This document shows positions 8,512 to 18,300 of a stretch of 64,000 nucleotides of DNA, in pieces; position 1 is the stretch's first letter; every line of letters begins with the position of its first letter. Source of the stretch: Planctomycetales bacterium (lineage in GTDB: Bacteria; Planctomycetota; Planctomycetia; Isosphaerales; Isosphaeraceae); assembly GCA_027449865.1 (NCBI GenBank), contig DAIDKV010000108.1, positions 1 to 64,000 of the forward strand, in the 5' to 3' direction. The position numbers and the translations under genes are program-made. The notes beneath the pieces were generated by a model. That model was not told the DNA's origin. It did no database searches and saw only the letters and a program-made list of their open reading frames with translations.

Positions 8512-9804
8512 TTACCTGCGCACGCGCTCACGTCCTCCGGCCGTGCGGAGGGACTCGGCCAGACGCTGGGAGGTCTCGTTGAGCTGGCCGGTCAGCGAGA
8601 CGACCTGTTGCTGAAGCTCTCGGACTTCTTTTTGCTGCTGGGGGTCGGCGGTACGACCGGCGAGGGCCTCGAGCGTTCGGGCGGCGTCGCGAAGTTCCTG
8701 GGCACCCTTGCTGAACGCGAGGGCCGTGCTATAGGCTCCCTCGATTCGCAGGTCTTCCTTGTTGGGCTTGTAGAACGGGCTGAGGACGAACGGGTTGGCG
8801 TAGAGCTTCTGGACAAGGCGGCTGGCCCAGTCGGTGGCGTCCCGCACGTTGGTGATCGACCGCTCGATTTCGGTTCGGCCGTGTGTAAGGACGCCGGCAA
8901 GCTGGCCAGCGACCTGATCGGCCTGGTAGAGCACTCGCTCGGAACGGAGGCGGATGGCGTCGAGGCCGTCGAGGAGTCGTTCGACCTTGATTCGGTCCTT
9001 GCTGACGACGTCGGTGGTGGTCGCGGCGAGGTCGCGGACCGAGGTGACGGTGTTCCGGATGTTCTCCCGGTTCTCGGTGACGATCCCGTTGGCCTGGCCG
9101 GTGATCTGCTCGATGTTCGAGAGAGTGGCCTCGATTCTGGGCGTGCTGGCTCGGATACGACGGGCGAGATCCTCGACCTGCGCGACGGTCGATTCGATCG
9201 TCGGGCGGATCGACTCGCTGACCTCGCGGATATTGCCAGCCGTCTCGTCGAGCGAGGCGAGGAATTGCCGCAACCGTGGTCCGGCGGCGTCGACGGTCTG
9301 GCGAATCTCGCCGACCATGTGGCTGATGTCCTTCCGGGCGACGGCATCCAGGCCGAGCTGTTCGATGATCGGGTCGAAGAGCGACGTCTCGACGCCGTTG
9401 ACGACCTGGCCATCAGCGAGTGGGCTCTTCGACTGGCCGCTGGAGACGATGTTGACGTGGCTCATGCCGGTGAGCGCGGGCGAGACGGTGACCTTCACGT
9501 CCTGGCGAAGCTTTCGAGCGAGGTTGGCTGGAAGCGAGATCCGGACCTTGGCGCGTAGCATCCCGTCGACCTTGCTCTCGACGACGTCGAGATCAACGAC
9601 GGTCCCGGCGTCGAGGCCGGCGACCCGAACGGGGCTCCCAACGCGAAGGCCCTGGGCGTCTCGGAAGACGATGTCGATCATCTTTTGCGGGGCGAGAAAG
9701 CCGGGGCCGTCGCTCGCCAGGCCGACCAGGCCGATCAGCCCGGCGATCCCGACGATCACGATCAGGCCGACCCACGTCTCGCGGGCCGAGAATCGCGCGC
9801 TCAT
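8512..9804 (-). CDS. MlaD/MCE-family lipid-transport protein
   Basis: A 430-aa protein with an N-terminal membrane helix (VGLIVIVGIAGLIGLVGLA, about 12-30). An MCE/MlaD domain follows (about 38-120, with GLRVGSPVRVAGLDAGTV). A long helical region of Ser/Thr/Arg-rich coiled coil then runs to the C-terminus. MCE proteins form hexameric rings that carry phospholipids across the periplasm and are fed by a permease/ATPase complex. It ends the operon lipoprotein - MlaE - MlaD, starting 57 nt after the MlaE gene. The helical extension is longer than in E. coli MlaD and resembles the tube-forming type of MCE protein. Confidence 0.85.
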   Translation of the reverse strand: MSARFSARETWVGLIVIVGIAGLIGLVGLASDGPGFLAPQKMIDIVFRDAQGLRVGSPVRVAGLDAGTVVDLDVVESKVDGMLRAKVRISLPANLARKLRQDVKVTVSPALTGMSHVNIVSSGQSKSPLADGQVVNGVETSLFDPIIEQLGLDAVARKDISHMVGEIRQTVDAAGPRLRQFLASLDETAGNIREVSESIRPTIESTVAQVEDLARRIRASTPRIEATLSNIEQITGQANGIVTENRENIRNTVTSVRDLAATTTDVVSKDRIKVERLLDGLDAIRLRSERVLYQADQVAGQLAGVLTHGRTEIERSITNVRDATDWASRLVQKLYANPFVLSPFYKPNKEDLRIEGAYSTALAFSKGAQELRDAARTLEALAGRTADPQQQKEVRELQQQVVSLTGQLNETSQRLAESLRTAGGRERVRR

Positions 9805-9861
9805 GTTTACTCTCTCCAGTCGTACCGGTCGCCTCGCCAGCCCAGGGATCGGGGGCCCAGG

Positions 9862-10776
9862 TTACGGTGTCGGCGTTTTCAAGAGCGTCGGGCCGTAGAA
9901 CGGAACCGCATGATAAATCAGCATGAACCAGCTCGAACTGACGATCAGGATCGAGAGGATCCCCAGGCAGGTCGCGCGGAAGATCGGTCTCGCCATCGGT
10001 ACGCCCGCATCGGCGTGGAGCGCGACCGGATCGTCGGACACCGGGTCTTCACGAAACCCGGGCCGCATCGCTTCGTGACAGCAAATCGCCGCCGGCAACG
10101 CTCCGAACAGAATCCCCTTGCCGACCAGGCCGATGACATCGCGGATCCACATCATCTTGAACATCATCAGAAAGAAGGTCCGGGTGGGGATGCCCATCAT
10201 GGAGACGGCCGCCTGCCAACCGGTGAACGTTCCGACGGCAACACCCCAGAGGCCCAGCATGGGCGAGGCGATCATCGCCGCTGTGATCCTCGGCGCGGCC
10301 AGGCGGAAGGCGACCGGCAAGATCTCGCCCGGGTCGGCCTCGGGGTGAAGATCGTGCTGCCGCCTCAATTCAGGGATCATCCGTGCCGCCATCAGCCCGG
10401 CCAGGATCATCCCCGAGAGCATCCCGCCAAGGTTTCGCAGGAGTCCGACACCGACCACGGCGCCGGTCCCGTCGATGAACGTGCTGCCGTAGTACGATTG
10501 CAGGGCGAGAAAGCTACCCATCGCCATGTGGGCCAGCGCGACCAGCGGCATTCCGAAGGCGAGCATCCAGCCGAGTTGCCGAGCGGTTGTCAGAGCGAAA
10601 CCCGGAAGGCCCTGGGCGCGGTCCTTATCAGGGCGGAGCACCCAGCCAAGGGCTCCGAGCGCCAGCAGGACGGCCGCCCCGGCGTAGGAGGTCACGGTCA
10701 GGACCGTTCGCCCAACCACCCCGATGGGTCGGAGCAGTAGCGGGGAGGCCGGCTCCGCGGTGGCACTCGAGCTCAT
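9862..10776 (-). CDS. MlaE-type ABC transporter permease
   Basis: 304 aa with about six hydrophobic segments and the MlaE/Ttg2B signature region (LLRNLGGMLSGMILAGLMAA; MIPELRRQ). MlaE is the inner-membrane permease of the MCE lipid-transport complex. The start codon overlaps the stop of the upstream lipoprotein gene (ATGA, 10773-10776), and the MCE protein follows, so the three are co-transcribed. The usual ATPase partner (MlaF) is not in this cluster. The N-terminal 30 residues before the first membrane segment are longer than usual. Confidence 0.85.
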   Translation of the reverse strand: MSSSATAEPASPLLLRPIGVVGRTVLTVTSYAGAAVLLALGALGWVLRPDKDRAQGLPGFALTTARQLGWMLAFGMPLVALAHMAMGSFLALQSYYGSTFIDGTGAVVGVGLLRNLGGMLSGMILAGLMAARMIPELRRQHDLHPEADPGEILPVAFRLAAPRITAAMIASPMLGLWGVAVGTFTGWQAAVSMMGIPTRTFFLMMFKMMWIRDVIGLVGKGILFGALPAAICCHEAMRPGFREDPVSDDPVALHADAGVPMARPIFRATCLGILSILIVSSSWFMLIYHAVPFYGPTLLKTPTP

Positions 10777-11282
10777 GATGCGGGTTCCTCGGAGGTCGCG
10801 GGGAGTGGTGGGAGTGCGGGCGAGGGCAAGGTCGCGGACCTGGTCGAGAGCTCGGAGGACCCGGAGCGTCGACGCCGTTTCGGTCGACGTGAAGGGTGCT
10901 CGTGTGACCGCAGGCCGGCCGGCCGAACGGTCGTCGGGGACGCCTCGGGAATCGTCGCGACGTACGATTTCCAGCGTTCGGCCGCGGCGGCACGCTCCTC
11001 GGGTGATCCCCAGGCGACGTAGCCGAAATCCTGGCCCGTCCGGCGACGCAATTCCTCGTGGGCCGCCATCCGGACCACTGGATCCGAATCGCTAAGCCGC
11101 GCGACCAGTTCAATCCCCTTGGCCGGGGCGGGGCCGCCGGGGCTTCCGGAGAGTGTCCGGGCGCGGACCGAGGCCGGTGGTAGCTGGACCTTCCGGTGGC
11201 TCAGCGGCGTCAGCCCGCAACCCCAGCAGGGTAGCGCCGAGGCCGCGAGGCCACAGAGGACGAGCGTACGGCCAATACTCAC
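10773..11282 (-). CDS. Small lipoprotein with HEAT-like segment
   Basis: The frame is open back to 11426, but GTG 11282 begins a clear export signal (VSIGRTLVLCGLAASALPCW) ending in a lipobox-like CWGC, with GGGAAG upstream. The product is 169 aa. A segment near residues 58-105 (ELVARLSDSDPVVRMAAHEE, then LRRRTGQDFGY) looks like a single HEAT-type repeat followed by a planctomycete motif WxxPEERAAAAERWK. The C-terminus is Arg/Pro-rich. It is the first gene of the MCE lipid-transport operon (its stop overlaps the permease start). It may be an envelope partner of that system, which is inference from position only. Confidence 0.6.
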   Translation of the reverse strand: MSIGRTLVLCGLAASALPCWGCGLTPLSHRKVQLPPASVRARTLSGSPGGPAPAKGIELVARLSDSDPVVRMAAHEELRRRTGQDFGYVAWGSPEERAAAAERWKSYVATIPEASPTTVRPAGLRSHEHPSRRPKRRRRSGSSELSTRSATLPSPALPPLPATSEEPAS

Positions 11283-11442
11283 GGCTTCCCTTCCCTGGTT
11301 CAACGAGGGCCGAGATCGTTGCCCCCGCGCTCCCCGCGTGAGGCTCCTCCGACCCGAGTCTGGGCGGAATCTAGTCCAATCCGGCAGGTCGGGCAATCCC
11401 AATCGCCCGGGGAAAGCCGACCGCATCGAGAGGCGGCCAGGA

Positions 11443-12291
11443 TCAGCGATCGGATCGCGTCCCCGCCGACTGCGCCGCGAGAATCTGGCGGAACGCCTTC
11501 TCTTTCGCCGCGACGTAAGCCCGGTATCCCTCGGGATCGATGAACGGATTCACGCCAGGCGTTGTCTTCGTGCGTTCGTACTTCGTGAGCATCCCATAAT
11601 AGTCGCCGTGGGCGCCGAGGAAGATGTCGCACGGAAGCTTCTTGAGGATCTCGAACGTCCGGGCGAAATCGTCGGCGATTCGGGGGTAGTCCTTGTTGTC
11701 CACGAGTCGATAGCCGGGGTTCACGTTCGGACTCCCGATCACGACGACGTCGAAGGTCTTGCCGCCGTCGGCAACCTTCCACGTCCAGGTGGTGCAGCCC
11801 CGGGTATGGCCGGGCGTCCGGTGGGCCACGAGGGTCACGCCGCCGAGCTTCACCTCGTCGCCATCCTCCAGAATGCGATCGACGGGGCAGGGGGTCCATT
11901 GATTCAAGCCGTAGAGGTACTGTCCCTTGCCTCCCGAAGCGACCACCTCCTGGTCGCCTTGCATGACGTACGCCTTCGCGCCAGTGATCTCCTTGAGTCG
12001 AGCAAGGCCAGCGACGTGGTCGGAATGCGCGTGGCTATTCAGCAAGATCTTGACGTCGCGCATCTTGAAGCCGAGTGACTCAACCGACTCCTGGATCAGC
12101 GGTACGGTCCGCTCGAAGCCGGAGTTGATCAGGATGTGCCCCTGGGGCGTGGTGATGAGGTAGGTGGCGAGATCCTTCGAGCCGACGTAGTAAACGTTGC
12201 CGATCACCTTGTGGGCGGGGAACGGCTCGAACCAGTCGGTGGGCCCGAGCCCGAGGCAGGCCACGGCCAGAAGGTGGGTCGCGACGGTCAT
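11443..12291 (-). CDS. Subclass B3-type metallo-beta-lactamase-fold hydrolase, secreted
   Basis: Start ATG 12291 (MTVATHLLAVACLGLGPTD) gives 282 aa with a short signal peptide. The upstream open frame (to 14190) is antisense to the gene at 12967 and not coding. Zinc ligands of the fold are present: HAHSDH near residue 88, the TPGHTRGCTTW His near 165, and a later HGDYY. The combination HxHxDH, GHT-x-G and a C-terminal HG is that of B3 enzymes such as L1. Whether it hydrolyses beta-lactams cannot be told from sequence; many environmental members do or have weak activity. GGAG lies about 10 nt before the start. Confidence 0.78.
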   Translation of the reverse strand: MTVATHLLAVACLGLGPTDWFEPFPAHKVIGNVYYVGSKDLATYLITTPQGHILINSGFERTVPLIQESVESLGFKMRDVKILLNSHAHSDHVAGLARLKEITGAKAYVMQGDQEVVASGGKGQYLYGLNQWTPCPVDRILEDGDEVKLGGVTLVAHRTPGHTRGCTTWTWKVADGGKTFDVVVIGSPNVNPGYRLVDNKDYPRIADDFARTFEILKKLPCDIFLGAHGDYYGMLTKYERTKTTPGVNPFIDPEGYRAYVAAKEKAFRQILAAQSAGTRSDR

Positions 12292-12334
12292 CGGAAAGAA
12301 TCTCCGTTGAAGGATGGGTCCAGGTCGTCTCGGA

Positions 12335-12894
12335 TCAGGGGAGCGGTACGTCAACAAACGCGAAGGGAATCTCCTGCGCGGACCAGGCCAGGTCCGGAAT
12401 CGAATCCAGGCCGGAGAGCGCTGGCCGGTGATCCAGATCCGGAGGCTCGTCTCATTCTCCCCCATGGCCGACTCGCCGGGCAACTGCCAGTAGAGCGGCT
12501 GGCACTCGGCGGCGTCGAAGCCAACTCGATGGCGGGCGCAAACCCAGGCGTGATCGTCGCGGGCCGTCGAGGGAGCCGGAACGTCGCGGTCTTCGCCGGC
12601 TTCCCGTAATCGGACAACGGATGGTGCCGAACGTGCCCGGCCTGGGCGAGGCGGTCGAGCGTCTCCCAGACGGGTCAGGGTGACGGCGCCCGCACCGAGA
12701 CCGATCGGCGAGCCAGTTCGGCATCCTTCTCGGCCTCGATCGGGATCAAGTGGCCGCCTCGATCGGCGAGCGTCTGGACCGCCTTTTCGAGCGGGACGAC
12801 GTCGAGGCCGAGTGACACGAGGGTCGGCTCGAGGAGCCGGCGCCCTTCGATGGTCCTGGCGATCGTCGAGATACGCGACCGGACTCCCCGGGCC
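12335..12894 (-). pseudogene. Decayed gene with an in-frame stop and two frameshifts
   Basis: Protein-like sequence continues leftwards through frame changes. One frame reads RLLEPTLVSLGLDVVPLEKA, then VSVRAPSP, then TGA at 12677-12675. It continues in the same frame as PVWETLDRLAQAGHVRHHPL and GKPAKTATFRLP. The frame then shifts to ARDDHAWVCARHRVGFDAAE and QPLYWQLPGESAMGEN (about 12575-12450). It shifts again to DEPPDLDHRPALSGLDSIP and AQEIPFAFVDVPLP, ending with TGA at 12337-12335. All three pieces are ordinary protein composition and join in order, which points to one former gene of at least about 185 codons. I do not recognise the family. Sequencing error could mimic this, but three lesions in 560 bp favour decay. 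Confidence 0.65.
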
Positions 12895-12966
12895 CTTTTC
12901 CCAGCCGTAAGGGGCCGATAGAATCCGTTCCTGATGCCTTCTGCCTCGACCGGAGTCGATCGCGCC

Positions 12967-14079
12967 ATGGAACCTGAAAACTCGCCCAAAGTCGACGAGC
13001 CCGAAACCCCCGCTCCTCCTGAGCCGTCCGAGGTCGTCGACCGCCTTGTGGCGAATCCCGACTGGCCCAAGCCTTCGGTGCTCGAAGACATTATCGCCCT
13101 CGGCGAGCGAGCCGTCGGGCCGCTCCTTGACCGCATGCGTGAGGCACTCGATCAACTGGGCCAGGACAATCGCGCCGAGGAATTTCTGTACTATGGGATC
13201 GGCATCCTCGGCGAACTCAAGGCAATCGAGGGGTTGCCGCTGCTCCTCGAAACCATCAAGCGCGACCTGGAAGACATCTCGGAATTCTCGTCCGAGGTGC
13301 TCGGCGGATTCGGGCCGGTTATCTTCGAGCCGCTGCTGGAAGAGCTCCGACTCGGTGAAATGACCGGCTATCCCCGGGCCCGTCTGATCAATGCCGTGAA
13401 GTTGGCTGCCGGGCAGGACGCCGCCCTCCGTGCCCAGCTCGGCGACGTCCTGAAACCGATTCTTGCCGAATTGATCGAGGCGGTCCGGGCCCAGGTGGCC
13501 AGCAATCCGCCAGGCGAAGAAGAGGACATCGAAGACATCGAGGTGGAGGACGAAGACGCGTTTTTGGATGAGGAAATCGATGAAGAACTGCTCCGTCAGG
13601 AACGCTATGAGTCGCAACCCGTCGATATCTCCGCCCCACCTCGGCTGGACGAGTCGGACGAACTCATGTTCCTTGTGAGCGACCTGGCCGATCTGGCGCA
13701 TGGTCCCTCGCGCGAACTCATCGATCAGGCGTTCCAGGAGGAGTTGATCGACCCGTTCTGGGTCGACAAGGAATCCGTGGATGAATCGTACCAAAAGGGA
13801 GGCGAGCCGGTCCTCCAGCCAGAAAACTGGCTGGAGGGTTATCGGCGCAGACGCCATGTGCACTTCGAGAACGAGAGGCGGAGAAAAGCCTCGGCACGTA
13901 ATCGATTCCAGTCGACACTCGGGCCCAGCCCTGGACGTCCGACCGAGAATGAACCACCCCCGCCGCCACCCGAGACGATCCGGAACGTTGGGCCGAAGGT
14001 CAGCCGGAACGATCCATGCTGGTGCGGAAGCGGGAAGAAGTACAAGAAGTGTCATCTTGGCAAGGACGAGCGAGGTTGA
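12967..14079 (+). CDS. DUF1186-like/HEAT protein with C-terminal SEC-C zinc motif
   Basis: 370 aa from ATG 12967 (MEPENSPKVDEP); an upstream ATG at 12934 is possible, but GGAG is better placed for 12967. Residues about 20-150 form HEAT-like helices (SVLEDIIALGERAVGPLLDR; AIEGLPLLLETI). An acidic linker follows (EEEDIEDIEVEDEDAF). A segment with DQAFQEELIDPFWVDKESV resembles DUF1186 domains. The C-terminus has the zinc-binding SEC-C motif CWCGSGKKYKKCH, as at the end of SecA. Such proteins are thought to bind ribosomes or SecB, but the role is unknown. It is followed 18 nt later by an esterase gene, so the two may be co-transcribed. Confidence 0.75.
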   Translation: MEPENSPKVDEPETPAPPEPSEVVDRLVANPDWPKPSVLEDIIALGERAVGPLLDRMREALDQLGQDNRAEEFLYYGIGILGELKAIEGLPLLLETIKRDLEDISEFSSEVLGGFGPVIFEPLLEELRLGEMTGYPRARLINAVKLAAGQDAALRAQLGDVLKPILAELIEAVRAQVASNPPGEEEDIEDIEVEDEDAFLDEEIDEELLRQERYESQPVDISAPPRLDESDELMFLVSDLADLAHGPSRELIDQAFQEELIDPFWVDKESVDESYQKGGEPVLQPENWLEGYRRRRHVHFENERRRKASARNRFQSTLGPSPGRPTENEPPPPPPETIRNVGPKVSRNDPCWCGSGKKYKKCHLGKDERG

Positions 14080-14097
14080 TCCTCCGAGGGGCGAATC

Positions 14098-15249
14098 GTG
14101 GAACCGAACATGATCGGGGCTTATGGTCCCTGGGCCGCCGGACTGGTGGGTGAGGAGCCGGGCAGACACTCGTTGCGGAGTGATCGGCATCGGGCGGACG
14201 CCATCGACACCTGGCGCACCTCGGCTCGATCCCGACTGAAGGAACTCCTACTCCAGCCCGAGACCGGCGGCGTCCCGAAGGCGACCGTCCAGCATCTGCT
14301 CGTCCATGACGGTCTACACATCGAGCATCTGACCTGGCAACTCCCCTACGGCCCACCGACCGAGGCTGTCTTCCTCAAGCCAGAGGGAGCGAACCACCGG
14401 CTCCCGGCCGTCCTCGGCCTGCACGACCACGGTGGCAACAAGTACTTCGGGTGGCGGAAGATCGCCCAGATCGGCCAGTCCCTCCATCCGATGATGAAGG
14501 AGCATCGCGACGAGTATTACGGCGGCCTGAGCTGGGCCAACGAACTGGCGAAACGCGGATACGCTGTCCTCGTCCACGATGCCTTCGCCTTCGCGAGCCG
14601 GCGCGTTCGCGTCGGCGATGTCTCCCCGGTCCTCCGCAAGGACCACAAGGAGGTGCATCCCGAATCGGTCGAGGAGATCCGTGATTACAACCGGTTCGCA
14701 CGTGACCACGAGGACATCATGGCCAAGAGCCTCTTCTGCGCCGGGACGACCTGGCCGGGTGTCTTCACCGCCGAGGACCAGAGAGCCCTCGACTATCTCG
14801 CCTCCCGAGACGATGTCGAGCCCGCCCGGATCGGATGCGCCGGGCTCTCCGGCGGCGGCCTACGAACCTGCTACCTTGCCGGCCTCGACGACCGTATTCG
14901 GTGCGCCTGCTGCGTCGGGATGATGACCACCTGGCGCGATTACCTGCTCCAGAAGTGCCATACCCACACCTGGATGATCTACATCCCCGGCCTGCCGAAA
15001 GACCTCGACTATCCCGAGATCCTCGGTCTTCGGACCCCCTTGCCGACGATGGTCCTCAACAACGATCAGGACCAACTCTTCACCCCTGCTGAGATGAAGC
15101 GGGCCGACCGGATGCTCGCCGAGGTCTTCGCCAGGGCAGGGGGGGCCGATCGCTACAAGTGCTCCTTCTACCCCGGCCCACACAAGTTCGATCGGCCGAT
15201 GCAATCCGAAGCCTTCGCGTGGTTCGACCGCTGGCTCCAACCGCACTGA
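14098..15249 (+). CDS. Alpha/beta hydrolase (acetyl-xylan-esterase/dienelactone-hydrolase-like)
   Basis: 383 aa. The alpha/beta-hydrolase core has the nucleophile elbow GLSGGG (Ser near residue 257). The acid residue is probably in NNDQDQLFTP (near 325) and the His in GPHKFDRP (near 363), giving a plausible Ser-Asp-His triad. LPAVLGLHDHGGNK is the oxyanion-strand region. No signal peptide is evident, so it is probably cytoplasmic. The family hydrolyses carboxyl esters; the natural substrate is unknown. It starts 18 nt after the SEC-C protein gene and converges on the kinase gene ending at 15355. Confidence 0.75.
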   Translation: MEPNMIGAYGPWAAGLVGEEPGRHSLRSDRHRADAIDTWRTSARSRLKELLLQPETGGVPKATVQHLLVHDGLHIEHLTWQLPYGPPTEAVFLKPEGANHRLPAVLGLHDHGGNKYFGWRKIAQIGQSLHPMMKEHRDEYYGGLSWANELAKRGYAVLVHDAFAFASRRVRVGDVSPVLRKDHKEVHPESVEEIRDYNRFARDHEDIMAKSLFCAGTTWPGVFTAEDQRALDYLASRDDVEPARIGCAGLSGGGLRTCYLAGLDDRIRCACCVGMMTTWRDYLLQKCHTHTWMIYIPGLPKDLDYPEILGLRTPLPTMVLNNDQDQLFTPAEMKRADRMLAEVFARAGGADRYKCSFYPGPHKFDRPMQSEAFAWFDRWLQPH

Positions 15250-15354
15250 TCCGCCAAAGGCCGGCGTTCCAAAGTACCACTTCCACCCGCACGCAGAACG
15301 GCCATCACTAAATGAAGGGGAAAGACAAGCCATCGACGGCGACGAGGCGGCGGC

Positions 15355-18300
15355 TCACGGCGCGAACGGATCGGCCGGGAAAACTGGGTCGTAGACCACG
15401 ACGGCCTCGGCCTCGCGGAGGAGGATCTGGGCAATGAGCCGGTCAGCCCACTGGTAGGGCTCGACCGTCCGGGCGGAGGATCGCAGAAGCCGGCGTGCTC
15501 GACCGATGCGGGCCCCGGCCTCGCTGGAGCGGCCGAGTTGATGGAGGGCCATTGCCTGCACGGCCAACGCAGGGATCGTAATATTGGGCTCGGAGCTACT
15601 TGCCAGGCAGGAATCCATCGTTCGCAAAGCGAGGCGCGGGCGGCCGGTGCGATAATCGCCGAGTCCCGCGGCCAACAGATACCAGGGGCGAGACTCATCC
15701 ATGGGTTTGGACCGCCGGAGAGCGGACCAAGCTAGATCCCGCAACTGGTTGGCTTCACCGAGGGAATCAGGGGCTCGAAGCAGGCCGGCCTTGCTGGTCT
15801 TGTCCAGGTCATTCATGACCTCCGATCGCGCGAATTCCGCGATCATCCGCCGGCAGAGCCGACGATAGCCGGGTTCATCCCCGAGATGGAGTCGCAAAGT
15901 GGCGAGATGGAGCCAGGCCGTGGAGTAGTAATCGGATTGTCCGATGGATTCGAAGGAGCGGCGGCCCGCCTTGATGGCGAGCTCCAGATCTCGAGCCATG
16001 TTGTTCCATCGCTCGATGGCGGCGTTCGACGAAACGCGCTGGAAGATGGCCTCCGGATTCAACGGGTTCAGGTCACCCATGGTCGACCGGAAATCGGGTC
16101 TAGGTCGGGAGGTATCGAGCAGGGCCTCGGCCTCGGCGCGGAGCGAGACCAGGTCCTTGCGATCGGGAGCGTAGCGGTCCATCCAGGCCACGGATCGATC
16201 GTAGGCCATCAGGGCCGATTCCCGCTCGCCGAGTTGCCAGCGGGCCAGGGCCAGCACGAAGCCGTTCTCGGCGAAATACCGATCGCCCAGCAGCCGGATT
16301 GACTGCTCCGCGTGGTTGATCGCGCCCGGCGAGTCACCGGATCGGTACAGAGCCAACGCGAGTGTATTGAGGATTGTCCCGCTCGGCTCTCCCCTCACCA
16401 GCGCCGCAGCCTTTCGAGCCAGACGGACCGCCAGGCCGATGACTTCGGAGCTGGCGCCTGGCCGGCGGACCAGCATCCAGGCCGCATCGTTACAGGTCAA
16501 GGCGAGACCTTGGCTTGGTCCAGCGACGGCTTCGAGGTCCGCGGCCAGGCCGATGAGATCGTCGTCCCGCCCCGCCCGTCCCACGATCCGCCACAGATCT
16601 TGAAAATCTGAATCGCGGGCCTCGCCGTGGCGGATCAGAGTGCGATAAGCGGCCAGGGCCTGGCGGACGTTGCCCACTCGTTCGTAGGCCTCGGCCAGCG
16701 CCCGCTGGGTATCAGGCAGATCCGGCTGCAGGAGGACCGCTTCGCGGAGCGGCCCGATCGCCTCAGCCGGGCGTCCGGTGGCGACCAGTAACGCGCCGAG
16801 GCCGACCCGAACGCGGGTCGAGCCTGGCTCGCGACGGGCCGCCTCTTCGAGGCGGGCAATCATCGCGCCGATGTCGCTCCCGCCCGAGGCCGCGGCTCGG
16901 ATGAGGCACACAGCGAGACCCGGGTCGCCGGTTCGGATCAGTTCCTCAAAGAGCCGGCCACGCCGCTCGGACAGCCGCCCCTCGCCGCAGACAACGTGGA
17001 GCCCATAATCGCCACGGACCTCAGGCCGGAGGACGTAGTAGTGACTCAGCGACGTCTGGAAAGTTCCACCCCTGGCCGCGCTTCCCTTGATCATGGGACG
17101 GCCGGCTCCGGCTACCTCGGTCGATGGGTCTATTGGCGGAGGTGCCTCGTTCGGTTGGAGGCACCAGACGAGTTCCCAGACGTTGCCAATCAGGTCGAAC
17201 ATCCCCCAGCCGTTCGGGCATCGGCTCCCCACCGGTTCGGGAATATCGGCCGCGACATGGGCGTAGTCGGTCGTGTAGAGGGACCTCGGACCGACGATAT
17301 ACTGTGTCGCCGAGCCGGCACGGGTGGCATATTCGTACTCGACCCGATCCGGCATCCGATAGCCGTCGGCATCGAACCGGCAAACCCAGGCGTTCGCAGC
17401 GTCGGCGATGCGCTCATAGCACGGAGTTCGCCTCTCTTGTTGGCTCAGCCAGTTGCAGAAAAGGATCGCGTCGAGGAAGGAGACATTCGTCATCGGCAGG
17501 TTGTCGGAAAGTTCCGGCGGGATCGACAACCCAACGGGCTTCTCGGCTTTGGGATAACTCGGATCATCGAGGAACCGGCGGAACTGCCCGTTGGTTAACT
17601 CACACATCGACATAGCGATCGGGAGTACGGCGGTACGGCCTGTCGGCATCGTCCCAGCGGGCAGCTCGACCATCGTCATTCCGAGACCGTTGACGAACCA
17701 GCCCCGACCCGCCGGGGCACGTTGACTCGGAGCGATCGCGGGCGGCTCGATCCCCCATCGCTTCAGGGCCCAGCCGGCGGCGCCATGTGTTCCGCCATCG
17801 GGGGCCTCGCGGTGCAATCGCAGCAGGATCGGCTCGAGCTCCCGGCGCTCGGAGGCATTGAGCCGCCCCGGGGCGATCCGGCCAACCGCGATGCAGATCC
17901 CGCTCCGGAAGGCCGGATTGTCCGAGGCGCCGAGCCGATCCGCCAGGCCCGAGAGGTCACCGTGCCAGTCGGCGAAGTGGTGGATGAACGCCGCCCGGTC
18001 CGACTGGTCCTCGTCGAGCGCCAGCATCGCCCTCGCCGGCTCGTTCTGGCCCAGTGTGAGCAGGGCCGTGGCGAACCGCGCCTGAACCTCCGGCGTGCCA
18101 GCGGCGGCGAAGCCCTCCTTCAGCGCCTTGACCGTGTCCCCCCGCGACGCGGCCAGCGCCTGGACCACGTTTCGGCTCTCCGCTGGCGGTGTCATCGAGA
18201 CCCGCTCGACCAGTTCCAACGAGAGGTCCTCGCCGAGCATGGTCAGAACGACCGCGGCCCGAATCCGACGGTCGGAATCGGCCCCGGCCTCCTGGTAGGC

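Noticed and set aside
12292-14190. A 915-codon minus frame extending past the metallo-hydrolase start
   Set aside because: Most of it is antisense to the SEC-C protein gene and has no ribosome binding site; only the part from 12291 is coding.
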